64,000 nucleotides of DNA from CAZAMP01 sp964486455 (GTDB taxonomy: Bacteria; Eisenbacteria; RBG-16-71-46; CAZAMP01), in contig CAZAMP010000017.1 of NCBI GenBank assembly GCA_964486455.1, positions 1-64,000 of the forward strand. Direction: 5' to 3'. Within the stretch, counting starts at the first letter, position 1, and the number at the start of each line of letters is the position of its first letter. Below are positions 35,311 through 44,396 of this stretch, in pieces. The position numbers were made by a program, and so were the translations under genes. Under the pieces are notes generated by a model. That model was not told the DNA's origin. It saw only the letters and a list, made by a program, of their open reading frames with translations, and ran no database searches.

Positions 35311-36558
35311 TCAGGGAGCCCTTTCTGGGTATGGCTCCGGACGGTTCGCCTCGTTCGGACCGACCACGGCCGCCGCGAATGCCGACGCGACGGCGACGAC
35401 GGCAGATTCATCCGACGCGGGCAGACCGACGCGTGACGCTTCAGCCTGCCACGCCGTCGTGAACAGCTTCGCGCGCTCGAGTGTCTCCACACCGCGCGCC
35501 CATCGCTCCGTCTCTACCCCGTACGGATTCGCAAGCAAGGCCACACTGTGTCTCGGCCCGAGCGGCGCGTAGTGCCAGGGGTTCGATTGGAAGAAGAGCG
35601 CCGCGGTGGGTGTCCCGACCGCCGCCGCCAAATGCATGACGCCCGTGTCGCAGCCGACGAAGCCACGCGCGCCGCGAAGCAAATGGCCCAGATCGATGAT
35701 CTCCATCGGCGGCGCGATGAGCAGGCGGCCCGCATCGGCGGATTTGAGCTTCGGCAACCGATCCAACTCTCCCGGTCCCGCCACGATCACGATGCGGCCC
35801 TGGAATCGCTCCAGTGCGTGCGGTAGAAACCGCTCCCACGCGTCGAACGGCCACGCCTTCCCACCGCGTCCCCCCATGTGTACCACCGCGTACACGGGTT
35901 CATTCGTGCCGGAAGGTCCGAGACCTTCGGTGTCCACCCAGTCCCGATAGCTCCGGCCCAAGACGTCCGGAAGCGGGCACTCGATCGGGGCGGCCGGTGC
36001 CTCCAATCCCAGAGCGCGGAGCAGATCGAGCGGCGCCAGCGAAAAGTGAACGAACTCATCGGGCGGCGGGATCGAATCCGTCAGTGTCTCCTGGTTTCGA
36101 GGCTCCGCGAATCCGACACGGCGACCGGCTCCCGACGCGAGTGTCATCACGCAATTGTAGTACGAGTGCGTGTTGTGATTGGACATCTCGAACGCGGTGT
36201 CCCATCGGGCGCGACGGATCCCGGATATCCAGGTTACGAACGTCCAAGGAGCGAGGATGTGGCGCCGCTTGTCCTGGACGATCCAATCGTCCACCCAGGG
36301 CCACCGCTCGAGAAGTCCCGCGAACATACCGCCGACGAGCATGCCGATGCGTGCATCGGGCAGCGCCTCTCTAAGCCTTCGAAGAAACGGGGTCATCAGG
36401 ATCAGATTGCCGAGACGATAGTCCGTTCTGATGACCAGGAGACTCGAGAGGGACGTGGCGTCGGGCGCGCCGACGAAGATCCTGCGGGCCAGCGGCAGGG
36501 TTCTTGCCTTGAAGGCTTTGCTCGCCCGCTTTGTCAGCGGACGCCTTGACAGGTTCAT
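35311..36558 (-). CDS. Family 9 glycosyltransferase (LPS heptosyltransferase-like)
   Basis: A protein of 415 residues. The GT9 fold is visible: RTDYRLGNLILMTPFLRRL at the N-terminus (acceptor loop), HMGGRGGKAWPFDAW in the sugar-nucleotide half, and RGFVGCDTGVMHLAAAVGTP, a classic GT9 motif. Enzymes of this family add heptose or similar sugars to lipopolysaccharide core. The ATG at 36558 overlaps the accA stop by four bases (ATGA), so it is coupled to accA; the longer frame has no support. The exact donor and acceptor are unknown. Confidence 0.8.
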   Translation of the reverse strand: MNLSRRPLTKRASKAFKARTLPLARRIFVGAPDATSLSSLLVIRTDYRLGNLILMTPFLRRLREALPDARIGMLVGGMFAGLLERWPWVDDWIVQDKRRHILAPWTFVTWISGIRRARWDTAFEMSNHNTHSYYNCVMTLASGAGRRVGFAEPRNQETLTDSIPPPDEFVHFSLAPLDLLRALGLEAPAAPIECPLPDVLGRSYRDWVDTEGLGPSGTNEPVYAVVHMGGRGGKAWPFDAWERFLPHALERFQGRIVIVAGPGELDRLPKLKSADAGRLLIAPPMEIIDLGHLLRGARGFVGCDTGVMHLAAAVGTPTAALFFQSNPWHYAPLGPRHSVALLANPYGVETERWARGVETLERAKLFTTAWQAEASRVGLPASDESAVVAVASAFAAAVVGPNEANRPEPYPERAP

Positions 36559-37538
36559 CTCGATTGAGACGGAGATCCGACGGTCTCTTCGAATACGCCC
36601 ATTCGCAGGAACTTCTCGCACCGAGCCTTCACGAGCTCGTCGGGCGCCATGTCGGCGATCTCATCCAGATTCGCTACGATTCTCTCTTTGAGTATCTGCG
36701 CCGCCTGGTCGGTTGCGCGGTGCGCGCCACCGGTCGGCTCCTCGACGATCTCATCGACGACGTTGAGCGCGTCGAGGTCCTGAGAGGTGAGCTTGAGCGC
36801 CTCGGCGGCAAGCGGTGCCTTGGCCCGATCGCGCCAGAGAATCGCCGCGCATCCCTCGGGCGAGATGACGGAGTAGACCGCGTACTCCATCATGAGCACG
36901 CGATCTCCAATGCCGATGGCGAGTGCCCCGCCGGAGCCTCCCTCGCCGATCACGACGACGATGATCGGGACGCGGAAACGGGCCATCTCTCTCAGGTTTC
37001 TGGCAATGGCCTCGGCCTGCCCGCGCTCTTCCGCTCCGATCCCGGGATATGCTCCGGGGGTGTCGACAAACGTGATGATGGGTACCTTGAATCGAGCCGC
37101 AAGCTCCATCACCCGGAGCGCCTTCCGGTAGCCTTCCGGATTCGGCATCCCGAAGTTCCGCCGGATGTTCTCGCGCGTGTCGCGTCCCTTTTGGTGGCCC
37201 ACGACTACGACCGGCCGCCTGTCGAGAAGGGCAAGTCCGGCGACGATCGCCTCGTCATCCGAGTAGCCACGATCGCCGTGGAGCTCGAGGAAATCGTCGA
37301 ACATGCGTTCGATGTAGTCCAGCGTGTAGGGGCGCCGCGGGTGGCGCGCCAGCTGGGTGCGCTGCCAGCGGGTGAGGCTCGAGTACGTCTTCTGCCGGAG
37401 CTTATCCGCCTTCTTTTCGAGACGGGTCAGCTCATCAGACAACTCGATCTTCTCGGTCGACGTGAAGTTCTTCAGATCTTCGATCCGGCGCTCCAACTCG
37501 ATGATCTGTCTCTCGAAATCCAGCCACGTGCTAATCAT
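36555..37538 (-). CDS. accA: Acetyl-CoA carboxylase carboxyltransferase alpha subunit
   Basis: A protein of 327 residues, close to the usual 319-ish length. It carries the alpha-type crotonase-like carboxyltransferase fold: FELHGDRGYSDD-like LELHGDRGYSDDEAIV, TFVDTPGAYPGIGAEERGQ and IGEGGSGGALAIGIGD are all classic. Together with AccD (not in the window) it transfers carboxyl from carboxybiotin to acetyl-CoA, the first step of fatty-acid synthesis. Overlaps of four bases with the M23 gene upstream and the GT9 gene downstream make it the centre of a coupled three-gene block. Confidence 0.97.
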   Translation of the reverse strand: MISTWLDFERQIIELERRIEDLKNFTSTEKIELSDELTRLEKKADKLRQKTYSSLTRWQRTQLARHPRRPYTLDYIERMFDDFLELHGDRGYSDDEAIVAGLALLDRRPVVVVGHQKGRDTRENIRRNFGMPNPEGYRKALRVMELAARFKVPIITFVDTPGAYPGIGAEERGQAEAIARNLREMARFRVPIIVVVIGEGGSGGALAIGIGDRVLMMEYAVYSVISPEGCAAILWRDRAKAPLAAEALKLTSQDLDALNVVDEIVEEPTGGAHRATDQAAQILKERIVANLDEIADMAPDELVKARCEKFLRMGVFEETVGSPSQSR

Positions 37539-39787
37539 CGTTCCGCCAAGCTGAAGTTAATCGACCGCTCGACCGCGTTTCCGACCCGATCAGTGGCCGA
37601 GACTCTAACAATGTGAGTCCCCCTTGCCAAGGGGACGACCGGGCGGGCCCGCAGCTCCGCGGCCTCCGGATCCCATTCGGCGATCATCGTCGCCCCGTCG
37701 AGGGTCAGTTCTAGTCCGCTCCAGTGGAGTCCGGATCCCGTATCTTCCATGGTGACCGCGATCTCCGGGCGGCGATCCGAGAGGGTGTCCCCATCCGCGG
37801 GCCGCGTCCCGATGACCACAGGCGCCGCGATGTCCCGGAGGAGACAGAACATCCCCGGGCGGCGGATCTGGCCGCCGACCCGCGTGGAATCGATCAGGTT
37901 GTCTACCATGTCCCAGCGGGATTTCTTCTCGTTGTAGACGAAGAGAGCGGCGCGATCGGGGAACATGCCCGAGAGGAGCTCGAGCCAGAGCTCCGCCGGC
38001 TCGTTCAAGACGAGTTCTGCCGGGTGAAGCCGCACCACGGAAGAGACTCGGCGAAGACCGTCACCCAGCGGTGCCGGGAGGCCGGCCTCTTTGGCCCAGA
38101 CGAAAGCCGGCGCGAAGAGCGTCCGCGGTCCGATTCGCAACGTCGTGCCACCCCAGATCATTTCGGATTCGTCCCCCGGCGAGGCGGCCTGCGCGTCTAG
38201 ATCGAGCCGAGCCTGAAACGGTTCACCCGACAGCGGAATCGCGTGCACGTCGATCGCGACGTGACCCTTGATCCCATCGGGACGCAGATGAACGCTGAAC
38301 GTGTCCGGCGCATCGAGCGAGACGACCGGGCGTCCGCCGGCTGTGCTTCCGTGAACCATCGCGGTGGGCGCACCCATGAGCGGCCGATCGGCCGCCACGC
38401 GTACGGTCAGGATGCCGCTGTGGGACCGGGCCTCGGACGTGAGCACCGGAGGCCGGACGATCGCGCGATCGCCCACGCCCACGATACATGGCTCGGACGA
38501 CACGCCACTGCCGTCGATGGCGCGGATCACGAGCGGCGAGTCCCCATCCGACTTGCAGGCGAACCAGCCGGGAGAGACGCGCGTCAGCTGAACCCCTTCC
38601 CTGCCGAAATCATCTACCGGCCGTGCGACGAGCGAAAGCGGTGCGTCCTCGGGATCACGGGCGTGAACCAATGCCGTGGTGGTTTCGCCGTCGGATTCGA
38701 GAAGCCACGTTCCGATCACGGGCGGATCACTCACGATCAGCTGTAGCCGCACACTGCTCGTGTTGCCGGAGACGTCGGCGGCCGTAAGCAGGAGCTGGTG
38801 GGAGCCGGGCGCAAGGTCATCAAGACTGCCGTCGCGATCTCCATGCAGCCGAATGGTGCTGCCGGGCCGCTTGAAGAAGTGACGGACACGCGGTTCTCCC
38901 CGGTCGGCCCGCTCGGGGTCATAGACGAAGTCCACCTCACGTTGCTCGCGAAACGCGATGGAGTCGAACACGGCCGAGTAGCGCTCGATGCCGTCGACGA
39001 GAAGTGTGGCGCGGTAGATCGCGAGCGGAAGGTCCTTCCCATCCGCTTCATCGAATACATGGGCACTCATGACAACCGCGCCGCTCGTCGTGACCGCCGG
39101 AATCTCGTATCGGCGCGGATAGATCTCTTTGACGGACACGGTCAGGGGGCGGTGCAATCCGTTCACACGCGCGCCGGGTTCTGCGGGACGAATGGTGACG
39201 TCATGGAAGACGGGGGCCCGATGATCGCTGACCTGATAGCCGACGATCAGGGGATTGATGGTTCTGTCACCTCCCGAAGACCGGACCTCGAAGTGAAGAT
39301 GCGGCCCACCCGCTCCGCTATGGCCGGTATAGCCGATGACCTCGCCGCGCTTCACACGAAACGTGCCCGGCGGCGGGAAGAGATCCACCTCGTAGAGCCC
39401 CCGACTCTCCTGCTCATGACGAACGTATCGGGAGACTTCGGGCAGCCAGTCCTCGAGGTGCGCGTAGACCACCATCCGCCCCACGTCGAGCCTGATGTAG
39501 AGGGCGCGGCCGTAGCCGACCCCGGAGGCCTTCACCCGAACAACCTCGCCGTCGCCGGCCGCGAGCACAGCAACGCCGGTCTTGCCCCAGGTTGTCAGAT
39601 CGATCCCGTTGTGAAAGCGCCCGCCTCGATGCTCCCCGAAGGTGGATGTGAGAGCCGACCTCAGGTTCAACGGCCACAAGAGCTGGGAAGAATCCGCCAT
39701 CGCGGAATCCCCACTCACGAGTGAGAGGAGAATCAGAGCGAGCAGAAGCGACACCGTCCGACGCCATACGTGAATTGGAACGCCCAT
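37535..39787 (-). CDS. Secreted M23-type metallopeptidase with large C-terminal beta-rich region
   Basis: A protein of 750 residues with a signal peptide (about 1-31, ending AMA). The LytM/M23 domain covers about 40-180: His59 and Asp63 in RFHNGID, and His163/His165 in GPHLHFE, are the zinc ligands and catalytic His. M23 enzymes cut peptide cross-links in cell-wall peptidoglycan. The remaining 570 residues are beta-rich, Ig-like repeats (YVRHF, SLVARPVDD) without a recognised function. The start is the ATG at 39787; a TTG at 39850 is possible, with equally weak ribosome binding. It overlaps accA by four bases. Confidence 0.8.
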   Translation of the reverse strand: MGVPIHVWRRTVSLLLALILLSLVSGDSAMADSSQLLWPLNLRSALTSTFGEHRGGRFHNGIDLTTWGKTGVAVLAAGDGEVVRVKASGVGYGRALYIRLDVGRMVVYAHLEDWLPEVSRYVRHEQESRGLYEVDLFPPPGTFRVKRGEVIGYTGHSGAGGPHLHFEVRSSGGDRTINPLIVGYQVSDHRAPVFHDVTIRPAEPGARVNGLHRPLTVSVKEIYPRRYEIPAVTTSGAVVMSAHVFDEADGKDLPLAIYRATLLVDGIERYSAVFDSIAFREQREVDFVYDPERADRGEPRVRHFFKRPGSTIRLHGDRDGSLDDLAPGSHQLLLTAADVSGNTSSVRLQLIVSDPPVIGTWLLESDGETTTALVHARDPEDAPLSLVARPVDDFGREGVQLTRVSPGWFACKSDGDSPLVIRAIDGSGVSSEPCIVGVGDRAIVRPPVLTSEARSHSGILTVRVAADRPLMGAPTAMVHGSTAGGRPVVSLDAPDTFSVHLRPDGIKGHVAIDVHAIPLSGEPFQARLDLDAQAASPGDESEMIWGGTTLRIGPRTLFAPAFVWAKEAGLPAPLGDGLRRVSSVVRLHPAELVLNEPAELWLELLSGMFPDRAALFVYNEKKSRWDMVDNLIDSTRVGGQIRRPGMFCLLRDIAAPVVIGTRPADGDTLSDRRPEIAVTMEDTGSGLHWSGLELTLDGATMIAEWDPEAAELRARPVVPLARGTHIVRVSATDRVGNAVERSINFSLAER

Positions 39788-40125
39788 TCGATTGGTAAGA
39801 ACCAGATTGCGAGTTACACGTTCAGCCCTCTTGCGGCGGGCATCCTGCAATGACCACCCACATCATGCAATGGATTTCGCGTATGGGTTCGACCGTTCGG
39901 CCCGTAGAGGCTCACGGAGCCTCCAGCGACAGTCGCTGTAACCAACTATCAATAAATACGTTACAGACGTCTGCGTGTGTACGACCTTCCATGTCCCTCG
40001 GATGGTATGCGGATTGCTCACTGGCTCATCGTCAGCATTGGATCACGTACACGGAGAACCGGGGAAGTGGCAACCAGGGTCTCCAGGGAACCAACTGAAG
40101 CCAAGCACAAGGGGGTCTCAGAACC
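39788..40125. other. Divergent intergenic region with clustered inverted repeats, no gene
   Basis: The 338 bases between the M23 gene (leftward) and the FnIII lipoprotein (rightward). No frame is supported. Four inverted repeats lie in 39907-39973 (described separately). AT-richer DNA at 39945-39960 is the most likely promoter area, but I could not assign a good -10/-35 pair. Confidence 0.5.
39907..39973. repeat. Cluster of four palindromes (7/3, 7/1, 7/17 bp and a 10-bp perfect palindrome)
   Basis: GAGGCTC-ACG-GAGCCTC (39907-39923), CAGCGAC-A-GTCGCTG (39924-39938), CTGTAAC-N17-GTTACAG (39936-39966) and CAGACGTCTG (39964-39973) follow each other with overlaps of 2-3 bases. Such dense dyads suggest operators for dimeric regulators or cruciform-forming DNA. 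No T-run follows, so they are not simple terminators. Confidence 0.6.
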
Positions 40126-40647
40126 ATGAAGACTGCATGGTGGAAGGCGACCATGATGGTCGTCGCCGTTCTCCTGCTCGTCGGGTGCGGTGATGACAGC
40201 ACGACGACGTCTCCCAGCGGTAAAGGTGGAACCGCTGTGGAAGTGGACGCTCCTGGAGCTCCGGTGGGTGTAAACCACCGCGGGGTTGAAGAAGGCGACA
40301 TGCTCCGCTGGAACGCGCCCAGCTCGAACGACGTCGAGGTCGCAGGTTACAACGTCTATCTGTACGATCCGGATCCGCTCCGGCTGGATTCCTACATCAT
40401 GGTCAATACCGAGCTGGTGCCTGATGGCCGACTCGTCCTGGATGACCTGGTAGCCGGGCAGACCTATCACTTCCGCATCACGGCCGTTAGCAGCGACGAG
40501 GTCGAGGGCGATCCGTCTGATGCGCGTGAGCTCGTCGCGACGGGCGTCGACGAGACGGGCAGCGCCGGTGGCGGTGGCCGCGGCGGCCTCGATGAATCCG
40601 AGTGGGGCCCCGTGGACCCGGATGATGGAGAAGATATTCAGCACTGA
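40126..40647 (+). CDS. FnIII-domain lipoprotein, function unknown
   Basis: A protein of 173 residues. A lipobox (LLLVGC, Cys21) follows a short signal, then a Ser/Thr/Gly linker. About residues 45-140 form a fibronectin type III domain (DVEVAGYNVYLYDPD, GQTYHFRITAVSSDEVEG). The tail is Gly/Asp/Glu-rich. It probably sits on the outside of a membrane and binds a partner. It stands alone between a divergent region and a strong terminator, so it is monocistronic. The ribosome binding site is AAGGGGG about ten bases upstream. Confidence 0.75.
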   Translation: MKTAWWKATMMVVAVLLLVGCGDDSTTTSPSGKGGTAVEVDAPGAPVGVNHRGVEEGDMLRWNAPSSNDVEVAGYNVYLYDPDPLRLDSYIMVNTELVPDGRLVLDDLVAGQTYHFRITAVSSDEVEGDPSDARELVATGVDETGSAGGGGRGGLDESEWGPVDPDDGEDIQH

Positions 40648-40680
40648 GTTCGGGTCGCCGATAAGAATTGATGGCGAGAG

Positions 40681-40746
40681 GGAAGGACAATAGGGGACCT
40701 GTCCTTCCTGAGCCCGCCCGAGTGAGAGCTCGGGCGGGCCTTTTTT
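40681..40746 (+). terminator. Double-hairpin Rho-independent terminator after the FnIII lipoprotein
   Basis: A first hairpin has 9-bp arms (GGAAGGACA / TGTCCTTCC, 40681-40689 and 40700-40708). A second has 11-bp arms (40712-40722 and 40729-40739), a TGAGAG loop and six Ts at 40741-40746. The second is a textbook intrinsic terminator. Confidence 0.9.
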
Positions 40747-40893
40747 GCTGTCTTGGAGTGGGTTGCGGGAGGGGGTCTCTCTACGCTCCCCGCTCGCTAC
40801 GCTCGCTCCGCGCAGACTTAGTTGCTCGGAGAGTCACCACCCGGCGCCGGGGCGGGCGATCCTCGGCTCGCTCCTGGGAGGCGCCCTACACTG

Positions 40894-42555
40894 TCAGCCC
40901 GGAGTCGTCGGCCGCAGCCTCGGACCATTCAGCAGACGGCCGACCCATGTGTAGCGGATGGCGTAGCGGTAGACGAGCAACAGCAGGCCGGTCACGGCGC
41001 CGACGAGGAGAGCGAACTTCACGAAGGAGATAAGCGGCCAGTCTCTTACGATCGTCTGCCCCACGACAACCAGAGGCAAGTGAGCAACGTAGAGCCAGTA
41101 GGAGGAGTCAGACAGAAAGCGTATCCGCGGGTGGTCGCCGGAGAGGAACCGACTGAAGAGCCCCATCAGGGCGAAAACCATGAGCCAGGAGTAGAGTGCT
41201 TCCAGAAGGGCAGCCAGTCTCCGACAAAGCGTTTCGTCCAGAAGCGTTCGGGTCCACTCGTCGTAGTGACCGAACGCGAGACCAAGCGGTAACACCACGA
41301 GCAGGGCCAGAGGCAGATAGACCCGCCAAGCGCGGCCCAACCGTCCCGCTTCATCCCTCGCCCCGTAGTAGAGAGCTCCGAATCCGAAGAAGATCGCGTG
41401 GAACAAGAACACGTGCGGGAAGGGCAGCACGCCTGACGAGAGGTCGGGCCCAAAGCCCGGAAACGACCCGCCTTCGCGCATTGCAACCTGCGGGATCAAC
41501 GTGAGAGGGACCAACCAGAACCAGCACCACGGAGAACTCGCCACCCAAACGGGCGGCGACCTGAGGGGGAGCAGAACCACCAGAGAGAAGCCTGCCACCA
41601 GCAGACAGAGATGCCACAGAAACCACAGGTGGTGAAAAAGGGGGAAGTACTTGAGCGTCACGATCAGTCGCGTGGTGGGTGTGTCGCCCGCAACGTCAGG
41701 CCCTCCGTGCGACGCGGCGGAGCTGGATGCGATCTGGGCTTCCAGCAAGGCGGCGACCTCGCTTCGGCCGACGATGACGGCATCGAAGTCGATTGGCACC
41801 CGCAGCAGCCTGGCGATCCACTCCGTCATGCCCCGGCCGTATTTCAAGGAATTCATCGGCGTTTCGTCACGCCCGTTGCGCGCGGACGCATCGGCTCCCG
41901 CATTCAGAAGCAGCGCGACACACTCGATGCGGCCGAAAAACGCGGCGCTGTGAAGCGCGGTGTCGTTGCCGCGAAACCTGGCATTGGGATCCGCGCCGGA
42001 GCGCAACAGCAACTCCACGGCCTCGGGTTGGCCGGAGATGGTTGCCCAGGCAAGAGGGGTCAACCCGAAAGCAGTTCCTTCCCGACCGAGTCCCACTCCG
42101 GTGTCGATGTGCTCTGCAAGCGCGTCGAGATTTCCGTACGCGGCGGCTGCCCAGATATCTTCCCCCGACCGGTCCGCTCCGCGCGCCGTCGGCGTCGCCG
42201 ATGCGCTCGCCCAGGCGTTCACCATCCAAGCAGCGGGCACGATGGTCACGCAGCCCAACACCAACGGAAGCAGGATGCGACGTGCCCGATGCTTGATCAG
42301 ACCCGATAGACCGCGTTGTCTCCACAGCATCGCCGTGAAGAAGCCGCTGAGGACGAAGAACACCGGCATCCGGAAGCCATGAATCGCACCGAACAGAAGG
42401 CCGTACGCCGGGTGTTGCGAACGGTCTTGAACCGCCCACGGGAACTCGAAAAAAGAGAGCGTTGCGTGCAGAGCGATTCCGAGCAGCATGGCAAATGCGC
42501 GAAGTGCGTCCAGGTCATGTCGCCGATTGCCGGATGCCGCTTCGGCCTCGGTCAT
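40894..42555 (-). CDS. Acyltransferase-3/OpgC-like membrane protein with ankyrin insertion
   Basis: A protein of 553 residues. Membrane helices lie at about 20-38, 60-77, 93-115 and again from 310 on. His30 and the RMPVFFVLSGF motif fit the acyltransferase-3 family; FHHLWFLWHL (near 308) is typical of OpgC/MdoC-type members that succinylate periplasmic glucans. Residues 130-275, normally a short loop, hold three to four ankyrin repeats (GLTPLAWATISGQPEAVELLLRSGADPN, NDTALHSAAFFGRIECVALLL). It starts at ATG 42555 with GGGATGGGA upstream. An ankyrin inset in this position is unusual. It probably acts on surface sugars. Confidence 0.75.
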   Translation of the reverse strand: MTEAEAASGNRRHDLDALRAFAMLLGIALHATLSFFEFPWAVQDRSQHPAYGLLFGAIHGFRMPVFFVLSGFFTAMLWRQRGLSGLIKHRARRILLPLVLGCVTIVPAAWMVNAWASASATPTARGADRSGEDIWAAAAYGNLDALAEHIDTGVGLGREGTAFGLTPLAWATISGQPEAVELLLRSGADPNARFRGNDTALHSAAFFGRIECVALLLNAGADASARNGRDETPMNSLKYGRGMTEWIARLLRVPIDFDAVIVGRSEVAALLEAQIASSSAASHGGPDVAGDTPTTRLIVTLKYFPLFHHLWFLWHLCLLVAGFSLVVLLPLRSPPVWVASSPWCWFWLVPLTLIPQVAMREGGSFPGFGPDLSSGVLPFPHVFLFHAIFFGFGALYYGARDEAGRLGRAWRVYLPLALLVVLPLGLAFGHYDEWTRTLLDETLCRRLAALLEALYSWLMVFALMGLFSRFLSGDHPRIRFLSDSSYWLYVAHLPLVVVGQTIVRDWPLISFVKFALLVGAVTGLLLLVYRYAIRYTWVGRLLNGPRLRPTTPG

Positions 42556-42565
42556 GATCCCATCC

Positions 42566-44221
42566 CTAGACTCCCTTCCGAAACACGCTGCCGCCGATGA
42601 ACTCTCGGAGGATCGAACTGGCCGGCACGTGCGACGTATCGAGTGTGCGAAAAGCCGCCAGCACATTCAGCAACCTGAGCGCCTCCGCGTACTCATGCGC
42701 GTTCGACGTGACCTGTCGCAACAGCGGCTCCGCCAGGGGTCGAAGCGCCGAAAGCTCGAAGAGCAGCGCCGAGTTGAAGATCCCGGCCGCCGTCTCCTGA
42801 AACGGAAAGATCCACCGCCGCTCCCCGCGCGAGATCGATGGCCACCTTCTGAGCGTCTCATCCGCCGCCGTCCCCCGGTAGCTGTTGTCCCGGACGATCC
42901 GGCGAATCTTGCGCGTATCGGTGGTCGAGATCCGGTTCAGGCGATCGAGCTTCAGGTGCGTAAGCGCGCTCACGTAGATCTTGAACTTCAAGTGGTTCGG
43001 CACGGTCGGGGTCAAGCCGTCGTTCAGCGCGTGGATCCCCTCGACGATGAGGATCTGATCGCGCTCCACGCGAACGGGCCGCGTATCCGATCGGCGCGAC
43101 CCGGTCTCGAAGTCGAACTGCGGCACCTCCACTTCCATGCCCTTGATGAGGCGCACAAGGTGCTCACTGAAGAGCTCCGTATCGATGGCCTCGAGATGCT
43201 CGAAGTCGTACTCACCATGCTCGTCCCGGGGAGTGTCCGCCCGCTCGCGGAAATAGTGATCCACGCCGAGGGTTACGGGCCGGAGCCCGATCACGCGGAG
43301 CGCGAGCCGGAGACGCCGGGAGAACGTGGTCTTCCCCGACGCCGACGGCCCGGCGATCAGAACGAGGCGCAGGTACTCCGCCTGCCCTTTGATCGATCGC
43401 GCGAGATCGAAGATCTTCATGTCGTGAAACGCTTCGGAGATCAAGATGAACTCGGCGATCTTGTCGCGGTCGATGAGCTCGTTGATCCGCGCAACGTCGC
43501 GCACCTCGAGAACACGTCCCCACCGCTCGAACTCGTGGAACACGCGGAAGAGATTCGGATGCTGCCTGTAGGTCGGCAGATGATCCGGATCTCCCGGCAG
43601 CGGAAACCGCAGGATCATTCCGGGCGGATAGTAGAGCAGGTCGAACGGCGCGAGCGACGACGACGTCGAGACCAAAGGCCCGCTGAACGAATCGATCCAC
43701 CCATCCAGCTCATAGATCGTGACGGTTTCAGCGGTCGAGTATCGAAGTGAATCGATCTTGTCGGTCTTTCCCGCCTTTCGGAAGCGCTCGATCGCTTCCT
43801 CCCTGGAGAGTGTCTCCCCCACCAGAGGGAGGTCGGCGTCTATGAGTTGCTGCATGCGATCACGGATGCTCGATGCCGTCTTCTCACCGAGGTCGGTCGA
43901 CGCGTTGGCGATCACGCCGAAGAACCCGCGTCCGATCGAGTGATTGATCTCGAGAGCGCGACTCGGTAGCACGTCCTCGGTCGCCTTGCCCCACAGAAAA
44001 CACAGGCTCCGGCGGACGATGACCATCCCCTCTTCGGAGACTTTGAACACCGGCTCGATCCGGCCTGCGCCGGTCAGCTCCGTATTGAGATCGACGATTT
44101 GGTTGTTCCATCGCGCCGCGACGATGGGACCGTCCTGCGGGCTTCCGATCCCATCCAAGAGACGCGAGGCCGTCGCGGGGGCGGAAAGCCGGTGCTCCCA
44201 TCCCCTCTCCTCTTCTCGCAT
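42566..44221 (-). CDS. Nucleoside (uridine-type) kinase with ThrRS-like N-terminal domain
   Basis: A protein of 551 residues. The N-terminal half (about 1-240) resembles the threonyl-tRNA synthetase TGS/SAD-like part; GFFGVIANASTDLG and TIYELDGWIDSF are seen. The C-terminal half has a uridine-kinase/phosphoribulokinase P-loop (GPSASGKT, 291-298) and VEGIHAL, as in known two-domain nucleoside kinases of similar length. It phosphorylates nucleosides such as uridine using ATP. A divergent promoter pair separates it from pyrE, so salvage and de novo pyrimidine genes sit back to back. Confidence 0.85.
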   Translation of the reverse strand: MREEERGWEHRLSAPATASRLLDGIGSPQDGPIVAARWNNQIVDLNTELTGAGRIEPVFKVSEEGMVIVRRSLCFLWGKATEDVLPSRALEINHSIGRGFFGVIANASTDLGEKTASSIRDRMQQLIDADLPLVGETLSREEAIERFRKAGKTDKIDSLRYSTAETVTIYELDGWIDSFSGPLVSTSSSLAPFDLLYYPPGMILRFPLPGDPDHLPTYRQHPNLFRVFHEFERWGRVLEVRDVARINELIDRDKIAEFILISEAFHDMKIFDLARSIKGQAEYLRLVLIAGPSASGKTTFSRRLRLALRVIGLRPVTLGVDHYFRERADTPRDEHGEYDFEHLEAIDTELFSEHLVRLIKGMEVEVPQFDFETGSRRSDTRPVRVERDQILIVEGIHALNDGLTPTVPNHLKFKIYVSALTHLKLDRLNRISTTDTRKIRRIVRDNSYRGTAADETLRRWPSISRGERRWIFPFQETAAGIFNSALLFELSALRPLAEPLLRQVTSNAHEYAEALRLLNVLAAFRTLDTSHVPASSILREFIGGSVFRKGV

Positions 44222-44270
44222 GCACCCTCCTCGGCATGATCAGCGTCCGTGGTGTGTCGTGATTGCCCCG

Positions 44271-44298
44271 AGTCTAAGGGCGGGCCAGGCCGAATCAA
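44271..44298 (-). promoter_or_regulatory. Promoter for the nucleoside kinase gene
   Basis: Minus strand: -35 TTGATT (44293-44298), 16-base spacer, -10 TAGACT (44271-44276). The leader is about 43 bases. Confidence 0.55.
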
Positions 44299-44314
44299 GG
44301 TGTGTCTCGGTGAA

Positions 44315-44343
44315 TTGACCGGGGCCGGGCCTTCGGATACCAT
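44315..44343 (+). promoter_or_regulatory. Promoter for pyrE and downstream genes
   Basis: Plus strand: -35 TTGACC (44315-44320), 17-base spacer, -10 TACCAT (44338-44343). It is only 17 bases from the divergent kinase promoter. Confidence 0.6.
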
Positions 44344-44396
44344 CCTCGACTTGAATTCGGATCGCACGATTCCGCCACACAACGAAAGGCCGACCG

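Noticed and set aside
42488..43750. Plus-strand frame opposite the nucleoside kinase
   Set aside because: Arg-rich antisense translation, no motifs.
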